Shown: positions 60,488 to 64,000 of the stretch, piece after piece
Layout: each line of letters starts with the position of its first letter
Position numbering within the stretch: position 1 is the stretch's first letter
Source: an uncultured candidate division Zixibacteria bacterium
Lineage (GTDB): Bacteria; Zixibacteria; MSB-5A5; SM1-73
Reading direction: 5' to 3'
DNA length: 64,000 nt
NCBI GenBank assembly: GCA_903908285.1
Contig: CAIVRH010000029.1
Location: 1 to 64,000 of the forward strand
The notes under the pieces: generated by a model
The model's input: only the letters and a program-made list of their open reading frames with translations
What the model was told of the DNA's origin: nothing
Database searches by the model: none
Translations under genes and position numbers: made by a program

Positions 60488-62338
60488 ATGAAAAAACAAA
60501 AAATCAAATCTGCTGCAGACAAGGTTGAAGAAAGCATCCAAACCCTCAAATTGAGCGGATCGCGAAATTTAAAGTCGATCTTTCGGGAAATCATCAGCCT
60601 GAAGGAAAACTTGGTCGGTTTGAATGCCAACCTCCCCCTGGAAAAATTCAAGGAAACGATAGAGAAATCTTCCTCGTTTTTAGATAACATCGAGAGGAAG
60701 GCCGTCAGTTTGGAAAATTCCTTGAGCGAAAACGTCTCGTGGCTTGATTCCGAATACCAGATATCCAAATCCGAGTCCAAGGAATGGGAAGAGGAAAGCC
60801 GAACCTTCAAAACTCTATACGAGCTTTCCAATATCATCTATTCGGAAAGGGATGTAAATGTGCTTTTGGAGGAGGTGGTCGATTCGATTGTGGAGATCAC
60901 CTCGTGCGAGCATTGTTATTTAAAGATATTCGATGAGAACCGAAACGCAAAACTCTCACTGGCCAAAGACAGCGAGAAAAAGGAGATCGAGGAGGAGCGG
61001 GAAGACATCAACGACAAGATCATAGAGACCTCAATGGATACCGGTAATGCCGTGTGCATCACCCAGCTTTTAACCCAGGATTGGGATGAGGACAAGGAAG
61101 AACCGACCTGTCAAGTGATCTCCATTCTCTGTGTTCCCTTGAAGTCGAAAGAAAGATCCATCGGTGTAATTTATTTAGACGACCCCAAAGCCGATTCCTT
61201 TTTCACTCCGGACGATGCCGGACTCTTGGTATCCTTGGGGGAAAAGGTGACGGTGGCTTTGGAGAACAACCTGCTGTTTACCGAGCTTAAGGAGTCTCAG
61301 GAGAAACTATTGCAGGACCTGCGGGGAAGATTCAAATTCGACGAGATTTTGGGCAACAGCCCCCAGATGGTGGAGGTGCTGAAAACCGTGGCGGATGTGG
61401 CGGATACCGACGCCACGGTGCTGATCGAGGGGGAATCGGGAACCGGTAAAGAACTTTTGGCCCGGGCTATCCATTTCAACAGCAGCCGCTCCAAGAAACC
61501 TTTCGTTCCCATTAACTGTGCGGCCATCCCCGAAACCCTTTTGGAAAGCGAGCTTTTCGGCTACGAGAAGGGTGCTTTTACCGGCGCGGTCCAAAAGAAG
61601 CTGGGAAAATTCGAGGTGGCAAACGGTGGGACCATTTTCTTGGATGAGATCGGGGAGATGAGCCCCCTCTTACAGGTTAAGATTTTGAGATTTCTCCAAT
61701 CCCGCCAATTCGAGCCCCTAGGTTCCAACCGGGTAAAAAAATCGGATGTCCGGATCATCGCTGCCACCAACAAAGAGCTTTTCTCCCTGGTCAAGGAGAA
61801 TAAATTCCGGGATGATTTATTCTATCGGATAAACGTAATCAACATTAAACTGCCTGCGTTAAGAGAAAGAAGGCTGGATATCGCACCTTTGGCTGAGTCT
61901 TTTGCCATCCGGTTCGGAAAGAAAAATGGTAAGAAGATCAAAGGAATCGATCCGGAGACGTTGAATATTTTAAACCGTTACAGCTTCCCCGGAAACATCC
62001 GGGAGCTGGAGAATATCGTAGAGCGCGCAGCCATTTTGGCTCAAGGGGAGATGATCACCAAAGAGGATCTCCCCAAGGTCATATTCGAGGAAAACGGTTT
62101 CGATTACAAAACCAAAGTTCCGGAGAATTACGGGGAGATGCGGGCTTTGAAGAAGAAAGCCATCGAGGAGATCGAAAAGTCTTTCTTAGACCATATCCTC
62201 GGCCAGCACGATCATAACATCTCCAAAGCCGCCGAAGAAGCCCGCATGCACCGGGTCGAGTTACATCGATTGATAAACAAATACAAGCAAGACATAAAGG
62301 ATACAAGAAAGCTCAAATCTGAAGTTTCCCACCATTAA
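60488..62338 (+). CDS. GAF-domain sigma-54-dependent transcriptional activator
   Basis: About 616 residues. N-terminal coiled coil (~1-100), GAF sensor domain (~105-265), AAA+ domain with Walker A GESGTGKE (~322), the sigma-54 contact loop GAFTGA (~370), Walker B DEIGEM (~393) and the arginine-finger region, then a Fis-type HTH ([24 protein letters not shown], split, ~575). It activates sigma-54 promoters when the GAF domain is engaged. It lacks a receiver domain, so control is by ligand or partner rather than phosphorylation. Targets unknown. Confidence 0.92.
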   Translation: MKKQKIKSAADKVEESIQTLKLSGSRNLKSIFREIISLKENLVGLNANLPLEKFKETIEKSSSFLDNIERKAVSLENSLSENVSWLDSEYQISKSESKEWEEESRTFKTLYELSNIIYSERDVNVLLEEVVDSIVEITSCEHCYLKIFDENRNAKLSLAKDSEKKEIEEEREDINDKIIETSMDTGNAVCITQLLTQDWDEDKEEPTCQVISILCVPLKSKERSIGVIYLDDPKADSFFTPDDAGLLVSLGEKVTVALENNLLFTELKESQEKLLQDLRGRFKFDEILGNSPQMVEVLKTVADVADTDATVLIEGESGTGKELLARAIHFNSSRSKKPFVPINCAAIPETLLESELFGYEKGAFTGAVQKKLGKFEVANGGTIFLDEIGEMSPLLQVKILRFLQSRQFEPLGSNRVKKSDVRIIAATNKELFSLVKENKFRDDLFYRINVINIKLPALRERRLDIAPLAESFAIRFGKKNGKKIKGIDPETLNILNRYSFPGNIRELENIVERAAILAQGEMITKEDLPKVIFEENGFDYKTKVPENYGEMRALKKKAIEEIEKSFLDHILGQHDHNISKAAEEARMHRVELHRLINKYKQDIKDTRKLKSEVSHH

Positions 62339-62359
62339 ACTTGAGATTAGACTAAAATA

Positions 62360-62392
62360 AGGTCGGGAAATCCTGCTTCCGATCTTTTTTTC
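62360..62392 (+). terminator. Intrinsic terminator
   Basis: AGGTCGGGAA pairs imperfectly with TTCCGATCT, followed by seven T and CTTT. Confidence 0.6.
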
Positions 62393-62421
62393 TTTAAATG
62401 CCAGCATCTATTGAATTTCAA

Positions 62422-64000
62422 TTAGCAGCTCGGTCTCATTCCGCTCTTGAAAAGATAGTTGATCAGGTAGATAATATCAGCAACCGTAACCTCATTATCA
62501 TTATTGCTGTCACCGGCGGTTACCGGTTTGGGCGCAGGACCATTTTTGAAAAGATAATTGATCAGGTATACCACATCCCCCACATCGATATTCCCACTGC
62601 TGTCCGCATCCCCTAAAGAACATCTCCTCCCCCAGCTGGGCCAGCTGTCCCAGCTTGAGTTCAGAGTAAGATTGTGCTGTCCGCTCCCATCCGCATTCAT
62701 CAGGTAAACCTCATAGTTCCCCCCCCGGTTGCTTTGAAACGCAATCTTGCTCCCGTCTGCCGACCAGCAGGGATTCTCATTGAATCCCGATGCATCCGTC
62801 AGCGTGGTATCGCTGCTCCCGTCCGCATTCATCACATGCACCTGTCCGGTCATGGCTAAAAGATCCACCGTGTTGTAAGCTATCTTGTTGCCGTCAGGTG
62901 ACCACTGCGCAAAAGCCTTGTCCGTGGAGGAATTGGTCAGACGCTCCGGGCTGCTCCCGTCCGGATTCATCCGGTAAATCTCATAGTGTCCGTCTCTTTT
63001 ACTGTAAAACAATATCTTGGTCCCGTCCGGTGACCAGATCGGTCGGGAGTCTCCGTTGGCATCACCGGTTATGGCGGTGTCTCCGCTCCCGTTTGAGTTC
63101 ATCACGTGGATCTCACTTACCAACCAGTTGCCCGGAGGACTTACCACATACGCGATCTTCCTCCGGTCCGGGGATAAGTCCGGGGTCACTTCGTCCTGGT
63201 CCGGAGTCTGGGTCAGACGCTGCTGGTTGCTTCCGTCCCCGTTCATGCTATACACCTCATAGTTCCCCTCCCGGTTCGAACAAAAAGCTATCTTAGCCCC
63301 ATCCCGGGAGAATCCGGGCCACCGGTCCTCGGCATTATTGGTGGTCAGCTGTCTTACGCTGGTGCCCCCATTGTCCATGCTATAGATCTCCGCATCCCCG
63401 TCCCGCCATGATTCAAAACCAATCCTTTGGGTGGTGTCTAGTGGAAACGGATTGAGCTTCTCGATGACGGATGCCTTAACCCAATAAGAATTATAGCCCG
63501 TATCTCCGGTCTTGGCTGAATTAAAGAAGAGATACTCTCCGTCCGGAGTAATGGATGGAAAAGCATCCTCGTTTGGCCCGTTTATCCTGTTACCCATATT
63601 TACCGCCGGTGTCCAGGTGCTATCCAGATTCTTAAAAGCAACGTAGAGATCATGATACCCGAAACCTCCGGCACGGTTCGACATGAAAATGATATATCTT
63701 TCATCCGGATCAACGTAGGGAGTGGCTTCATTGGAAGATGAGTTGATCTCATCAGGCAATCTCTCAAATTGCGAATACATCCCATCCTCTAATCTCGATC
63801 GATATATGTCTATCCCGTTGCCCGGGGAATATATCTCGAAATAAATCGTTTGATCCGGCGTAAGAGAAATGTCCCACCCCAAACCTCCGGGTAACGAAGA
63901 ATAATCCATATTCACCAATTGAGGGACAGACCAGCCAGTATCGGCTCGGAATACCTGATAAATTTTCATACTGCCGTCCCGGTAGGAAGTGAATAGCAGC
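62422..64000 (-). CDS. PD40 beta-propeller dockerin protein, 5' end outside the window
   Basis: At least 525 residues. The frame stays open to the window edge (…LFTSYRDGS before the first internal Met at 63969), so the true start lies beyond. Six or more PD40/TolB-like blades with WSPDGTKI or SPDRRKIAY and EIYRMNPDGS patterns cover ~1-440. The C-terminus has two dockerin-like calcium loops (GDADSSGNIDVGDVVYLINYLF; GDSNNDNEVTVADIIYLINYLF) and ends GMRPSC, like the dockerin pair at 20.9-22.8 kb. Probably secreted or surface-bound. Confidence 0.88.
   Translation of the reverse strand, partial: LLFTSYRDGSMKIYQVFRADTGWSVPQLVNMDYSSLPGGLGWDISLTPDQTIYFEIYSPGNGIDIYRSRLEDGMYSQFERLPDEINSSSNEATPYVDPDERYIIFMSNRAGGFGYHDLYVAFKNLDSTWTPAVNMGNRINGPNEDAFPSITPDGEYLFFNSAKTGDTGYNSYWVKASVIEKLNPFPLDTTQRIGFESWRDGDAEIYSMDNGGTSVRQLTTNNAEDRWPGFSRDGAKIAFCSNREGNYEVYSMNGDGSNQQRLTQTPDQDEVTPDLSPDRRKIAYVVSPPGNWLVSEIHVMNSNGSGDTAITGDANGDSRPIWSPDGTKILFYSKRDGHYEIYRMNPDGSSPERLTNSSTDKAFAQWSPDGNKIAYNTVDLLAMTGQVHVMNADGSSDTTLTDASGFNENPCWSADGSKIAFQSNRGGNYEVYLMNADGSGQHNLTLNSSWDSWPSWGRRCSLGDADSSGNIDVGDVVYLINYLFKNGPAPKPVTAGDSNNDNEVTVADIIYLINYLFKSGMRPSC

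Noticed and set aside
60352-60837. Minus-strand frame of 161 codons over the sigma-54 gene start
   Set aside because: Antisense shadow of a well-supported coiled-coil coding region.

Overview
The window most likely comes from an uncultured Gram-negative bacterium of the FCB (Fibrobacteres-Chlorobi-Bacteroidetes) side of the tree, possibly Zixibacteria or a neighbouring candidate phylum. This is inferred from LptE (outer-membrane LPS assembly), a PorV/PorQ-type outer-membrane protein, three secreted proteins with paired dockerin-like C-termini ending in Pro-Ser-Cys, and a sigma-54 activator. No rRNA or universal marker pins the taxon. Composition is mosaic: the first gene and the galT island look AT-richer than the hydrogenase and envelope genes.

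Layout. 1-4.0 kb: a very large HNH / class III cyclase-like / STAND ATPase / TPR protein, followed by a DUF559 endonuclease embedded in CCCCCTGACAAGGGGG palindromes. 4.2-7.1 kb: a saccharopine-dehydrogenase-family enzyme and a secreted M1-peptidase-like protein that has lost its zinc ligands. 7.2-16.7 kb: a complete [NiFe]-hydrogenase locus, with hypF-C-D-E-A-B on the minus strand diverging from a Tat-exported small subunit, a large subunit and a maturation endopeptidase on the plus strand. 16.5-19.9 kb: a 285-bp direct repeat (tail of the maturation protease plus the 3' end of tRNA-Glu), offset by exactly 3,020 bp, brackets galT, a decayed acetyltransferase-like gene and a cold-shock gene, which looks like an insertion at a tRNA. 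19.9-23.2 kb: a GyrI-like lipoprotein, tRNA-Gln, a tandem pair of dockerin proteins, and a 58-residue Lys-rich zinc-ribbon protein.

24.3-40.0 kb is the most unusual part: a minus-strand phage-type cassette of portal, large terminase, a 786-residue fusion, coiled-coil proteins, decoration protein, HK97-type major capsid protein, adaptor-like protein, beta-propeller protein, fibre-like secreted proteins and a holin-like protein. I see no integrase, repressor, replication gene, tape measure, tail tube or recognisable lysin. The fusion protein joins a prohead-protease/capsid-morphogenesis-like N-terminus, a nucleotidyltransferase-like segment, an ATP-dependent DNA ligase and a LigD-type 3'-phosphoesterase. 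Most genes of the cassette are separated by 100-450 bp of degenerate TGGAC-rich or TTGAACCC-rich repeats, some of which have become coding sequence. It may be a domesticated virus, a gene-transfer-agent-like element or a short-genome phage.

40.3-64 kb is mostly chromosomal: recG, DUF366, DUF1844, a PspC/toastrack envelope-stress pair flanked by two copies of a MITE-like repeat, hicBA, hutU and hutI separated by two methyltransferases, a nucleotidyltransferase coupled to a 53-residue ORF, lptE, a porV-like gene, an ATP-grasp gene overlapping a phosphohexomutase gene, glmS, a lipoprotein, a structured non-coding element, a GAF/sigma-54 regulator with its own promoter, and a PD40-propeller dockerin protein that runs off the right edge. 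The phosphohexomutase and glmS fit amino-sugar/cell-wall precursor synthesis next to the outer-membrane genes.
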